Assembly (NCBI GenBank): GCA_024291935.2
Contig: CM044316.1
Location: 6,998,501 to 7,062,500, forward strand
DNA length: 64,000 nucleotides
Source of the DNA: Okapia johnstoni
Taxonomy: Eukaryota; Chordata; Mammalia; Artiodactyla; Giraffidae
Direction: 5' to 3'
The number at the start of each line of letters is the position of its first letter. Within the stretch, counting starts at the first letter, position 1. Made by a program: the position numbers and the translations under genes. Of this stretch, positions 31,301-40,410 are shown piece by piece. Below the pieces are notes generated by a model. It did no database searches, was not told where the DNA came from, and worked only from the letters and a program-made list of their open reading frames with translations.

Positions 31301-34300
31301 TGGCCCTCCGTACTCACAGGGTAGACAGCCCACACCTTACCTGGGCTGAGCCTGTCTTCCCAACCTCACAGGCCTGGGTTCTGAGGAAAACGCAATGGTG
31401 GCCATGGACTTGGGCTCCCCCCCGCTTCCCAAGAAGAGCCTGCCTGTCCCTGGGCCCCTGGAGCAGGTGGCCAATCGGCTGAGCAGCAAAATGGCTGCAG
31501 AGGTTCCTCATGGCAGCAAGCAGGAGCTGCCGGACCTCAAGGGTGAGTGGCGCAGGTGACAAGGGTGCTGACCAGGCTGGTCATGCTCTCAGGGAGCTCT
31601 TGGGCTGAGGGGTTAATGGTGGGGGGGGGGCCCTAGGTTAGCCACAGCTTTCTTTCTGGCATCTCATGGTACCACGGAGACCCCCGGCTGTCTTCTCTCT
31701 TGAGTTTTTGCTGCCACGGGCATGCTTGGCCTCAAGCCCTGGTCAGGAGAGTGGCATCCAGAGAGGCAGTGGGCACAGTCATCAGGAGCGCACCCCCAGA
31801 CCCAGTTCATTTGCTGACTTTTATCGTTGGTAGCTGTCTCATCTTCTGCATGAAACTGCCTTGTCTGTCCGTTGATTCTCAGGTCGTTGCTCAGTAATGG
31901 CAGGCACTGTGCTGGACCCTTGGAATGTGAGAGACGCAAAAGAGACCCGGCCTTTGTCTTTGGGGGTCACTGCTGTTGGGGTACAGCAAGGCAGAGAAGT
32001 AGAGATGAGGGCTCTTCAGAAAAGCATGCAGAGAGGGCCCCACGGAGACCATGGCTGGGGCCCCCAGCCTAGCATCTGGGGCACAAATTAAGCTACTCTT
32101 TAAAGTGTGTGTCTAGCAGGTCAGCGTCTGTATGAAAACCTGCTGCCAGGACACCCTGGTACATTAGAAATGTGAACAGCATGCCACTGGCTGGAGCACC
32201 AAGGGCTTTGCCTCCCGCTGTGTGCCTTTGGGCACAACTCTCCCTCCCCCGCTCTCTGAGACTCAGTTGCCTTCATTTGAAAACTGAACAGGCTAAATCC
32301 TGCCTCATTAGGGTCATTTTAAGTGTGGGAGGGATTGATGGAAGCCAGGAGTCTGCGTGAGCGGGACCCCAGGGGGAGGAAAAGCGGGAGAGCAGAGCCT
32401 GTGCAGCCTCACAGACAGCTCTCCCGGCCTCGGTCTCACCCTCCAGCCCAGAGCCTGACCACCTGCGAGGTCTGCGGTGCCTGCTTTGAGACACGCAAGG
32501 GCCTGTCCAGCCACGCGCGCTCCCACCTGCGGCAGCTGGGGGTGGCCGAGTCGGAGAGCAGCGGTGCCCCCATTGACCTCCTCTACGAGCTCGTGAAGCA
32601 GAAGGGCCTGCCCGACACACCCCTCGGGCTGCCCCCAAGCCTGACGAAGAAGTCCAACTCGCCGAAAGAGATAGTCCCTGGAGCCCCACGACCTGGCCTG
32701 CTTGCCCTGGCCAAGCCCCTCGATGCCCCTGCTGTCAACAAGGCCATCAAGTCGCCTCCCGGCTTCTCAGCTAAGGGCCTGGCCCATCCGCCCAACTCCC
32801 CACTCCTCAAGAAGGCATCGCTGGCCCTGGCGGGATCCCCTACCCATAAGAATCCTGAGGACAAGAGCCCCCAGCTGTCCCTGAGCCCCCGGCCAGCCTC
32901 TCCAAAGGCCCAGTGGCCCCAGTCTGAGGACGAGGGGCCCCTGAACCTCAGTGAGTGTGGGTCCGGGGAGCCGAGGGAGGGGTGGGTCCTCAGGCTGGGC
33001 TGCGGGGCGCGGGGTGGATGCAGTGGGGACCGCAGCGCCTGTGTGTCCTGGGTCCGCTGGGTCAGAGCGTGTTAATTAAGGTGCTGTGTTTCCAGTAGGG
33101 CATATTACCTGTCTCTCATTTCACTTCGCCGTTCTTCCCCCTGGAAGTCTGGCGGTGGCTACTCAGCCTGCCAGGGTCATTCTTGCCCCTTAGGACTGCT
33201 TTTGACCTTCTCTAGGCCTGAGGGTTGGGGCAGTGAAGGTAGCCAGGGATCCCATGGGGCACCTGGGGTTCTGCAGGTAAACAGGTGGTCCACTAGCCAG
33301 GGGGGCCCGTGCTTGGCCCTGTCTTCACATCCTCTTGTTCCTGGTGTCGTTTGCAGAGGTACCTCCGTGCCCAGGGCTGGAACTGTACCTCTTGGGCTGC
33401 CTGTGGGCATGGTAAAGAAGGGCTTGGGAAGCAACTCCCAGGCGTGGTGAGCAGACTTGACAAAGGGCATCTCTTAGGAATTCAGACTTCCCCACACATT
33501 TGTGGGCCTCAGGGTCTGGCCCCCTGCCCAACAGGGCACCCCAGTTGCACCTCATGTTCCAATGAAGCTGCTTCCATGGTCTTCTGTGCTTCCAGGAGCA
33601 AGGGTCTGAGCAGGTGTGTCCTTGGTTGTGTGATGCCTGGCAGCCAGTGTGCCCCTGCTTTGTCACCTCCAGCCCATCCTGCACAGTTTCCATGGCTGCG
33701 CTACCTGGGAAGGGAGCCCGGAAGCCTCAGACTGTGCCATTAGAACTGGGCCGGTGCCTTTCTACCCCACTGTCTCTGTAGCCTTAAGCTCTGTACACTC
33801 ACCTTGACGCCAAAGGACTAGGCAAGGAACATGACTTTCTGCTTCCCCAAACCTCATAAATCCACGGCAATGAGTCTTGGACTCCCATCAGCCTGGGCTG
33901 CCAGACTCACACCAGGCCTTCCCGCCTCAGTCCCAGAAGGCCGGCCGAGGTGGCGGCCGTGAACCGCCCCCCTGTGTTTTGTCTCCGCAGCTTTAGATAG
34001 TGACGGGGGCAGAGAGCTGGACTGCCAGCTGTGCGGTGCCTGGTTTGAGACCCGCAGGGGCCTGTCCAGCCACGCCCGTGCCCACCTGCGCCACCTGGGC
34101 GTCAGCGACCCGGATGCCAAGGGATCCCCCATAGACGTGCTCCACGGGCTCATCCGGAGGGCCGGCGTCCAGATCCGCCTCCCACTCGGGCGGGGCACCC
34201 TGGCCCTGCTGGGGCGGCCTCCTCCCGCTTCTGCGGCCCTCTCCTTGCTCCCCCCCCCACCGCCGGCCAAGAGGGCCAAGCTGAAGGCCAAGGGTACGGC

Positions 34301-37300
34301 CAGCCCCTGGGGGAAGCAGGACCTCCCGGCCGCCGCAGCCGCTGGCATTTTCTGGGCCTCTGATGTGGAGCCGTCTCCTCTCAACCTCTGTAGGTTCTCG
34401 CTTCAGCCGCCCCCGTCCTCCCTGCGGGCCCTGGAGCCCCTCCCGGGGGGGGAGTCACAGCCCTGTCCCTACTCCTTCCCTGCTGAGGCAGGGAGTGGAC
34501 AGGGGCCCTTAGCAGTGGCCCAGTTCTGCCCAGAGATCTTGCTGGCAGTTGGCTGCTAGGCCTTCTCTCTCGGCCTTTGACCTTCCCTCAGAATGAAGGC
34601 CAAGGGTGGGGTGCTGCCTCTTGGTATAGAAGGTGCCCATGGTTGCCCCTGGTCCAGATGGCAGGGCTACCACTTCCTGCCCCCATCCTGGTTGGGACCC
34701 TCAGAGCTGTGGCATCTTGGTTCTGTCCTTTTTCCACCAGGACCCAGGGCCCACATGCTCTCTCTAGAGCCTCCCTGTGCTCCTGCTGGGTGTCTGCCCC
34801 CCAACCCCCATCCCGCTCCTCAGTTCCCTCCCTTGCACTTACCCTTCATCACCACCCCAGCCCCTGGACATGCTGCTGTCCATGCCCAGCCGACAAGGAG
34901 ACCCACAGGTGATGATCCTAACAGTGCCAGTGAAGCTAACCGCCCCTCTCTCCTGCTGCAGCCTCGGGCCCGGAGCCGGCACGCGACATCCGCTGTGAGT
35001 TCTGTGGAGAGTTCTTCGAGAACCGCAAGGGCCTGTCGAGCCATGCACGCTCGCATCTGCGTCAGATGGGCGTAACCGAGTGGTACGTCAACGGTTCACC
35101 CATCGACACGCTGCGGGAGATCCTCAAGAGACGGACCCAGTCCCGGCCTGGCGGACCCCCCAACCCATCAGGGCCTAGCCCCAAAGCTCTGGCCAAGGTG
35201 GTGAGCAGCGGAGGTCCTGGAAGCTCACTGGAAGCCCGCAGCCCCGCGGACCTTCACCTCTCACCTCTGGCCAAGAAGTTGCCGCCACCACCAGGCAGCC
35301 CCCTGGGCCACTCACCAACTGCCTCTCCTCCTCCCACGGCCCGGAAGATGTTCCCAGGCCTCTCTTCACCCTCCCTGCCCAAGAAGCTGAAGCCTGAACA
35401 AATGAGGGTGGAGATCAAGCGGGAGATGCTGCCGGGGGCCCTTCATGGGGAACCGCACCCATCCGAGGGTCCCTGGGTGGCACCTCGGGAAGACATGACC
35501 CCCTTGAACCTGTGTAAGTGTGACCCTGGGGCAGGACAGGGAGAACAGGTAGAGGGGTCTTCCCCTCACTTCCCTCGGGGGTACCCGGAATACCCAGGGT
35601 TGAAATGGAAAAGGAAGTACACAGGTCCAGAGGACAAGGGGCTAGCCGAGAGTTCCTGCTATGCAGACCCCCAACTGAGTGAGCTGCTGCTTGATGATTC
35701 TTCATTCCTGTGAGGGAGGCAGAATTGTGTCATTAGGCAGCAGTAAAGAGATTCTCTCTGCCATCTTGGATTGATTGGTAGTGGCTACCATCCAGATTCC
35801 TAGGGGAAAAAAACACGCTTATAAGGATCAGTCGGTGATGTCTGCCATGGGCAGGCGTGTAAATGCTGCAAATGGGCGTCTTTCTGACATTCCCGGTCAC
35901 TTAAGCACTTGACGTTTGCAGTTCAGGTTAAGGTCTCAGCTGCTCCAGAGTCTAACAATACATGACTTTGGACAGTTTCCTCTTTTGGAAGATGGAGATG
36001 CGCATGCTCCCAACTCTACAGTTTTCCGAAGTGGTGTAAAGCACTTAGCTTTAACGCTGAAACAAAGCTCCGTGTATGCAATAGTTGTAACATCCCTATT
36101 ACGGCAAGCAAGAGTGCTCCCCTCTCGAACTGTCACTGTTCATTCTGCTCCAGTTGGTTGAGCTGCTGTGTGCTGAGCAGGTAAGAATAGCCCAGGCCTC
36201 TGCCTTAGTGCTCACATGCGCTGCATGACTGCTGTAAACCACATGTTTTGAATTGCTCCTGCTTTAGACCCCAGGAACACAAGAGAGGTGGTTTCCATCT
36301 CCCATTTTGCAGAGGAGGAAACTGAGACTCCCAGCTTCACACAGGGAGTCACAGCCAAGCTTGCAGCTGAGTCCAGGATCCAGGGAGCACTTGCCCCTCA
36401 ATCCATCACAGTGTCATAGGGAGTCATCGTCAAGCCAGCTAGAATTTGAGGTGACAGAAGCAGCAGAAGGGCTGGATCATGTACTCAAGGGCCTCTGGAG
36501 GCAGATGAGGGAGTGGGTCATTCAGCTCTGGGACTGCATGGATGGGCAGCAGGGCACTTAACACTGACCTTGAGCTTGGAGGCTTCCTGCCAACAGCCAC
36601 CGCCTCCCTCTCCTCCCCCTACCCCGACCCACTGCAGCATCCCGGGCAGAGCCAGTGCGTGACATCCGCTGCGAGTTCTGCGGCGAGTTCTTCGAGAACC
36701 GAAAGGGCCTGTCAAGCCACGCACGCTCACACCTGCGGCAGATGGGCGTGACCGAGTGGTCCGTCAACGGCTCACCCATCGACACGTTGCGGGAGATCCT
36801 CAAGAAGAAATCCAAGCCATGCCTCATCAAGAAGGAGCCGCCAGCTGGAGACCTGGCCCCTGCCTTGACCGAGGACGGGCCCCCCACAGTGGCCCCTGGG
36901 CCCATACAGGCCCCCTTGCCCCTGGCGCCGATGGCTGGACGGCCAGGCAAACCTGGAGCTGGGCCAGCCCAGATTCCCCGCGAGCTCAGCCTGGCACCCA
37001 TCACTGGCACCAAGCATTCAGCCACCGGCTACCTGGGCTCCGTGGCAGCCAAGCGGCCCCTGCAGGAGGACCGCCTCCTCCCAGCAGAGGTCAAAGCCAA
37101 GACCTACATCCAGACTGAACTGCCCTTCAAGGCAAAGCCCCTCCATGAGAAGACCTCCCACTCCTGTAAGCAGTGGGTGGCAGGGTCCAGGGAGGGCATC
37201 TGCCAGGGCCTGTTGGGCTGGGCAGTGCCGTGTCGCTCAGCCCCAGTGGGGGTCAAGGCGCCCGTGGGAGGCGGGACTGACTCCCGACCTGGGCAGTGCC

Positions 37301-39399
37301 TTCTGGGTACCCCTGCTCCCTCGGGGCTGGGGCTCAGCAGCACCCCCTCTGCCTGCAGCCACTGAGGCCTGCTGCGAGCTGTGTGGCCTTTACTTCGAAA
37401 ACCGCAAGGCTTTGGCCAGTCACGCCCGGGCGCACCTGCGGCAGTTCGGCGTGACCGAGTGGTGCGTGAACGGCTCACCCATCGAGACACTGAGTGAGTG
37501 GATCAAGCACCGGCCCCAGAAGGTGGGCGCTTACCGCAGCTACATCCAGAGCGGCCGTCCCTTCACCAAGAAGTTTCGCAGTGCCGGCCATGGCCGCGAT
37601 GGCGACAAGCGGCCGCCCCTGGGGCTGGCACCCGGGGGCCTGGCTGTGGTGGGCCGCAGTGCTGGGGGTGAACCAGGGCCCGAGGCTGGCCGGGCAGCCG
37701 ACAGTGGTGAGCGGCCTCTGGCGGCCAGCCCGCCAGGCACTGTGAAGGCTGAGGAGCACCAGCGGCAGAACATCAACAGTGAGTGCTGGTGGAGGAGGGT
37801 CACGAGCTGCCCCCTGGCTGGGGTCCACCCAGCTACCCCCTGGGTCCTCTGCTATGCATTTCCCAGCCACCCTCCTGTTCAGTCATCCACCCTTCATCCC
37901 ACCTGTCCCGAGGTCCAGGAGGTGGCCAGTCACCAGCCATCCTGATTTAAAATTCCCACAGCATCTGCCCCTTACTCGCTAAAGGCAGGAACCTCTTCGG
38001 GGGCCTTGTCGTCTGGCTCATCTCCCGTCCCTCTCCCCGCTTTTCCCCACCTCAGAATTTGAGCGCCGACAAGCCCGCCCTCCAGATGCCTCTGCGGCCC
38101 GGGGCAGTGAGGAGGCCAATGACCTGCACCAGAAGCTGGAGGAGGTGCGGCAGCCTCCGCCCCGGGTCCGGCCAGTCCCCTCCCTGGTGCCCCGGCCCCC
38201 CCAGACGTCACTCGTCAAGTTCGTGGGCAACATCTACACCCTCAAGTGCAGGTATGCAGCCCTCCCCAGGGGGAGGGAGGGAGACTGCCTGCCTAGGGCT
38301 GGGCCACCAGAGCCTCTGGACCAGACTGGGGTGTGGCTGGACCCAGGGTAAGGGCTCCTCACGGCCAGCGGTACCCCGCAGCCTCAGGCCAAGACCTTGA
38401 GCTTTGTAGCCTGCAAGACCTGGGTTCAGTTGCCGGCTCTGACACACAGTTTAGTGACCAAGAGTTTCCTGCTCCATACCTCAATATTCCCACCTATAAA
38501 ACAGGATTGATAACAGACCCACCAAATAGATTTGTTATCAGGATTAAAAGTTGTGTAGTTACAAAACATTCAAACTGTACCTGCCACGTGGTAAGCAGCT
38601 GGCAAGTGTTTGCTGGATTAAGGGGGAAAAATAGGTCTTAGTTCATTGTTAGCAAAGTCCACGGATCCCTCAGTGTCCAGGAAACTGAGAGTATGGGATG
38701 CGATGTGCCTGCCTCAGGCCACACAGGCCAAGTCAGAAGTAGAATTCAAACCCAGGACTCAGAACCATGAACTTGGGTTCTGGATTTGAGACCAAGAGGG
38801 TGAGGAGTGGGTGAATTGGGAGCATGAGTCGGGTGGGTGGGGTTAGTGCCCAACCCCCCTTCCCCTGGCTCCTATCCTTCTCTCCTGGGGCCTGATAGGG
38901 TTGCATTGGCTTCTCTGGGGTCCGTTTCCATCTCAGAGCACATGCTTCAGTCACCTGGCAGAGGTGTTTGGGAAGCTCGATGACCCATACCGAGCACCTG
39001 AGCTAGCAGACTGCCCTGAGCATAGAGAGGGGACCCTACCATGACCCCACGGTGGAAGTAGCTGTACATAGGAGAACACCTAACTTCTGGGTCCCCCTTC
39101 CCTCACATCCTGGGTTTGCTTTGTTCACAATGAGTAGCAGCAGGTGTGCCTGATGCTCCGGGTGCGGCCAGGGCTATGGTTCTGCTTCTCCTTACTGCAA
39201 TGGCCACTTCTTCCTCTTTCTGTTCCCCGCACCCCCCAGGTTCTGTGAGGTGGAATTCCAGGGGCCCCTCTCCATCCAGGAGGAGTGGGTGCGGCACTTA
39301 CAGCGGCATATCCTAGAGATGAATTTCTCCAAAGCGGACCCCCTGCCGGAGGAGCCTCAGGCCCCACAGGCACAGACAGCGGCAGCAGAGGCACCCTAA
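16142..39399 (+). CDS. WIZ: WIZ, widely-interspaced zinc finger protein (long form; frame break in exon 3)
   Basis: Nuclear multi-C2H2 protein. Known work links WIZ to the G9a/GLP H3K9 methyltransferases (through its last finger) and to CtBP corepressors (through PLNL[S/T] motifs). Coding exons: 16142-16346, 21384-21456, 23329-25309, 26417-26740, 32447-32950, 33991-34389, 34962-35513, 36638-37165, 37359-37778, 38056-38251 and 39240-39399. Fingers seen: four in exon 3, one in each of the exons at 26417, 32447, 33991, 34962, 36638 and 37359, and an atypical last finger split over the last two exons. The exons from 26417 to 37778 are all phase 1-1. Exon 3 switches frame near 24235-24265, where human and mouse (from memory) carry another finger. 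Read literally, the long protein would end at 24320-24322, while the short form from 31395 is unaffected. Identity is certain; integrity of the long form is doubtful. Confidence 0.95.
18076..18205 (+). repeat. Short CHR-type SINE
   Basis: GGACTTCCCTGGTGGTCCAG, TTGATTCCTGGTCAGGGAAC and an A-rich tail after TGTGGCC. tRNA-Glu-derived. Confidence 0.85.
19838..20080 (+). repeat. MER5A-like DNA transposon relic
   Basis: Diverged hAT element recognised by TTCTGCCCCCAGGGGATA, GGCCAGGGGTGCTACTGA, GCAATGCACAGGATGCCCCC and the terminal TTTGAGAAACTGTTCTAAA. Confidence 0.7.
21384..21456 (+). CDS. WIZ: WIZ exon 2
   Basis: 73 bases, acceptor ctgttgcag and donor gtgagt. It encodes GQPHPGLSEALPCATSATHR and joins to exon 3 as ISSCCWDGGSLDFQPG. 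Phase 1 to 2. Confidence 0.88.
21905..22118 (-). repeat. Bov-tA type SINE (reverse)
   Basis: TTAGTCGCTCAGTCGTGTCT through GCTACCAGAGAAGCCCC. WIZ intron 2. Confidence 0.92.
22130..22300 (+). repeat. MIR-like old repeat
   Basis: Diverged AGTGCTTTCTGTATACTATG...CACTGAATCTTTGCCATAGC pattern typical of MIR cores. Boundaries are uncertain. Confidence 0.4.
23329..25309 (+). CDS. WIZ: WIZ exon 3, large exon with four C2H2 fingers (frame break)
   Basis: In the incoming frame it encodes CWDGGSLDFQPGSPSPHPLG through QLHQASREKIIEEIQKLKQV, with fingers CIECSIYF...H and CGECGWAF...H. At about 24235 the homology moves to another frame (YGDPSGLSACVFCGFP, then fingers CVFC...H and CPYCPDRF...H) and continues to FQKKKKK at the donor (gtaggg, 25310). 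The old frame stops at 24320-24322. The exon is 1981 bases; with flanking phases 2 and 1, one more base (modulo 3) is needed. Human and mouse, as I recall them, carry about 60 more residues with a CPKC finger at the junction. A Glu run (24730-24767) and a Gln run (about 24909-24923) are present. Confidence 0.88.
24730..24767 (+). repeat. WIZ: GAG/GAA trinucleotide run (poly-Glu) in WIZ
   Basis: Interrupted GAG/GAA/GAC run encoding about a dozen acidic residues within exon 3. Likely variable in length between alleles or species. Confidence 0.85.
26417..26740 (+). CDS. WIZ: WIZ exon 4, C2H2 finger
   Basis: Acceptor tctccacag and donor gtaagg; phase 1-1, 324 bases. Encodes VANFDPGTFSLMRCDFCGAG, a GLSSHARAH finger end, and the FGITNWELTISPINILQELL tail. 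Confidence 0.92.
26995..27180 (+). repeat. MIR SINE
   Basis: Clear MIR core: AACTCATTTATATCCTCATA, TTATTATCCCCATTTTACAG, GAAACTGAGACTCAGAGA and CCAAGGTCATACAGCTG. Confidence 0.85.
27430..27650 (+). repeat. Bov-tA type SINE
   Basis: GGGCTTCCCAGATGGCTCAA through GACTGAGCGACTGAGCACAC. Confidence 0.92.
28128..28360 (+). repeat. Bov-tA type SINE
   Basis: GGGCTTCTCAAGTGGTGCTA through CAGACACAACTGTAGTAACT with a CGCGCACACACAC tail. Confidence 0.9.
29590..30110 (+). promoter_or_regulatory. WIZ: CpG island, internal promoter of short WIZ
   Basis: GC-rich, CpG-dense block ending in a consensus donor (CCGG|gtaaga at 30033). It includes a YY1-like CCAAGATGGCCGCC (29786-29799) that overlaps an ATG at 29791. 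It sits upstream of the exon with the known short-form start. Confidence 0.75.
29791..30032 (+). CDS. WIZ: Candidate first coding exon of an alternative WIZ isoform
   Basis: ATG 29791 (YY1/Kozak context) opens MAASTAQCRVTKAESKAAGG but stops at 29872-29874. A second frame, open from 29822 to the donor, encodes APAGAPPPGPPSPGPAALPA, a Pro run and RDGPKAEPEPGPGPAPAPG. It joins in frame to the 31372 exon as GLGSEENAMVAMDLGS. One extra base in a G8 or G6 run (29853-29865) would explain the split. Coding status is inferred; the exon may simply be untranslated. Confidence 0.35.
31372..31542 (+). CDS. WIZ: WIZ short-form first coding exon (ATG 31395)
   Basis: Acceptor cctcacag and donor gtgagt; 171 bases, phase 1-1. 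ATG 31395 starts MVAMDLGSPPLPKKSLPVPG, the N-terminus I recall for short WIZ of human and mouse. It joins to the 32447 exon as DLKAQSLTTCEVCG and bypasses the broken exon 3. Confidence 0.9.
32447..32950 (+). CDS. WIZ: WIZ exon 5, C2H2 finger and PLNL motif
   Basis: Encodes AQSLTTCEVCGACFETRKGL and a SHARSH finger end, then a Lys/Pro/Ser-rich linker with SPQLSLSPRPASPKAQWP, and ends EDEGPLNL plus one base before gtgagt. Phase 1-1, 504 bases. Confidence 0.93.
33991..34389 (+). CDS. WIZ: WIZ exon 6, C2H2 finger and PLNL motif (alternative exon)
   Basis: Acceptor ctccgcag and donor gtaggt; 399 bases, phase 1-1. Encodes TLDSDGGRELDCQLCGAWFE, a GLSSHARAH finger end, SPIDVLHGLIRR, PPPPPAKRAKLKAK (a possible nuclear localisation signal), and ends EPSPLNL plus one base. 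I recall that some isoforms skip this exon. Confidence 0.88.
34962..35513 (+). CDS. WIZ: WIZ exon 7, C2H2 finger and PLNL motif
   Basis: Acceptor tgctgcag and donor gtaagt; 552 bases, phase 1-1. Encodes SSGPEPARDIRCEFCGEFFE, GLSSHARSHLRQMGVTEWYV, a Pro/Lys-rich linker, VEIKREMLPG (a sumoylation-like IKRE) and ends MTPLNL plus one base. Confidence 0.93.
36638..37165 (+). CDS. WIZ: WIZ exon 8, C2H2 finger
   Basis: Acceptor cactgcag and donor gtaagc; 528 bases, phase 1-1. Finger and following helix are almost identical in protein to exon 7 (RDIRCEFCGEFF...GVTEWSVNGSPIDTL). Linker has CLIKKEPPAG, a sumoylation-like motif. Confidence 0.93.
37359..37778 (+). CDS. WIZ: WIZ exon 9, C2H2 finger
   Basis: Acceptor cctgcag; 420 bases, phase 1-1. 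Encodes STEACCELCGLYFENRKALA, SHARAHLRQFGVTEWCV, SPIETLSEWIKHRPQKVGAY, then a Gly/Ala/Arg-rich tail with VKAEEHQRQNIN. Confidence 0.93.
38056..38251 (+). CDS. WIZ: WIZ exon 10
   Basis: Acceptor cacctcag and donor gtatgc; 196 bases, phase 1-2. Encodes KFERRQARPPDASAARGSEE, RPVPSLVPRPPQTSLVKFVG and the first Cys of the last finger (IYTLKC). Confidence 0.93.
38252..39239 (+). other. WIZ: WIZ last intron
   Basis: Contains a MIR-like stretch (about 38400-38760: TTCAGTTGCCGGCTCTGACA, CTGCCTCAGGCCACACAGGC). No exon recognised. Confidence 0.5.
39240..39399 (+). CDS. WIZ: WIZ last coding exon, C-terminal finger
   Basis: Acceptor ccccccag. Completes an atypical finger (RFCEVEFQGPLSIQEEWVRH, LQRH), the part known to bind the G9a/GLP dimer. 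It ends QTAAAEAP with stop TAA at 39397-39399. Confidence 0.94.
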
Positions 39400-40410
39400 C
39401 ACAAAAGCATTCCAGATCCCCTCTCACGCCACCTTTCTCTCCTTTTTCTCCTCTCTCTCCTCCCTCTTTCTTTTCTGTTTCCAAAGGAGCAAGCCAAAAC
39501 CTCAAACCGGCACCTTTCATGGGCCGGGCACACTACAGCCGGGGCACCGGAAGCCAGCTAGCCACCCTTCCCCTAGCCCGAGGACTCTGGGGCCACACAC
39601 AGGGCATCTTCCTCCAGCCCACACCCACCCGCCCGCCCATTTGGTTCAGCAGTGGCAGTGGCCAGGTGTCTGGCGGCAGCCAGTCCATTCACAAAGGAGG
39701 AAGACCAGCGCTCTCCCCATCCAGCAGCCAGGCGGGCTATTTTTGCCATCTGTGGCCACTTGCAAAGACCCCAAGGACCCCTGTCCTGGTTCCCTCTTGC
39801 CCCTTCCCCTGTGAATATCCTGTCACACACGCACGCACGCACTCACGGACCTCGTGAGACCCGGGAATCGGCCCCAGCCCTTCAGTTCCCAAGTCGAACG
39901 ACTACCACGTCGCGCCACGGTGCTTGCTCAGGAGAAGGCGCGCTCCCTCCGTGGCCCTCTACCGGGGCCTGGGAGCCCCCACCTGAGCCCACAATGCCAC
40001 GGAAATCCTTGTTGGCTGCCTCCCCCTCATCCCTTGCAAGAGTGGCCTTCCCAGCCAGGAAGAGCTCAGAGCTGACAGCTGCCTCCTGCCATGTCAAGGC
40101 CCCCCCCAGCGCCTCAGGGGCTCTGGGGCCTGGGAGGGGGTGGGGGTGGGACTCTCCTTCCCCACCCTCACCCCCCCTCCCTCTTTTCACTGTTGCTTTC
40201 TATGTATAGCTCCCTAGACCTTTCACTTTTTTAAAAACGCGTTTTGTGTAGAGAATAAGGAATGTGGATCTTTTTATTTTGCAATCCTGGGCCAGCTAGA
40301 AACTGGGAGCCGATTGACCTTTTATCTTTTTTCAGTGGCCACATTTTGGTTATCGATGTACCTAGAAGTATGTAAATTAGATTAAATTTCTCTTCTGGAA
40401 ACACCCCGGG
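39400..40410 (+). other. WIZ: WIZ 3' untranslated region
   Basis: About 1 kb between the stop codon and the ATTAAA signal. C-rich first part, T-rich end. No repeat insertion seen. Confidence 0.65.
40381..40386 (+). terminator. WIZ: WIZ polyadenylation signal ATTAAA
   Basis: Common variant hexamer about 985 bases after the stop codon, in a T-rich stretch; the best candidate before intergenic sequence. Confidence 0.6.

Larger units (their letters stand above)
26741..32446 (+). other. WIZ: WIZ intron 4 containing the internal promoter
   Basis: Contains a MIR (26995-27180), two SINEs (27430-27650 and 28128-28360), the CpG island and first exons of the short form (29590-31542), and an old repeat fragment near 31880. 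Confidence 0.65.
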
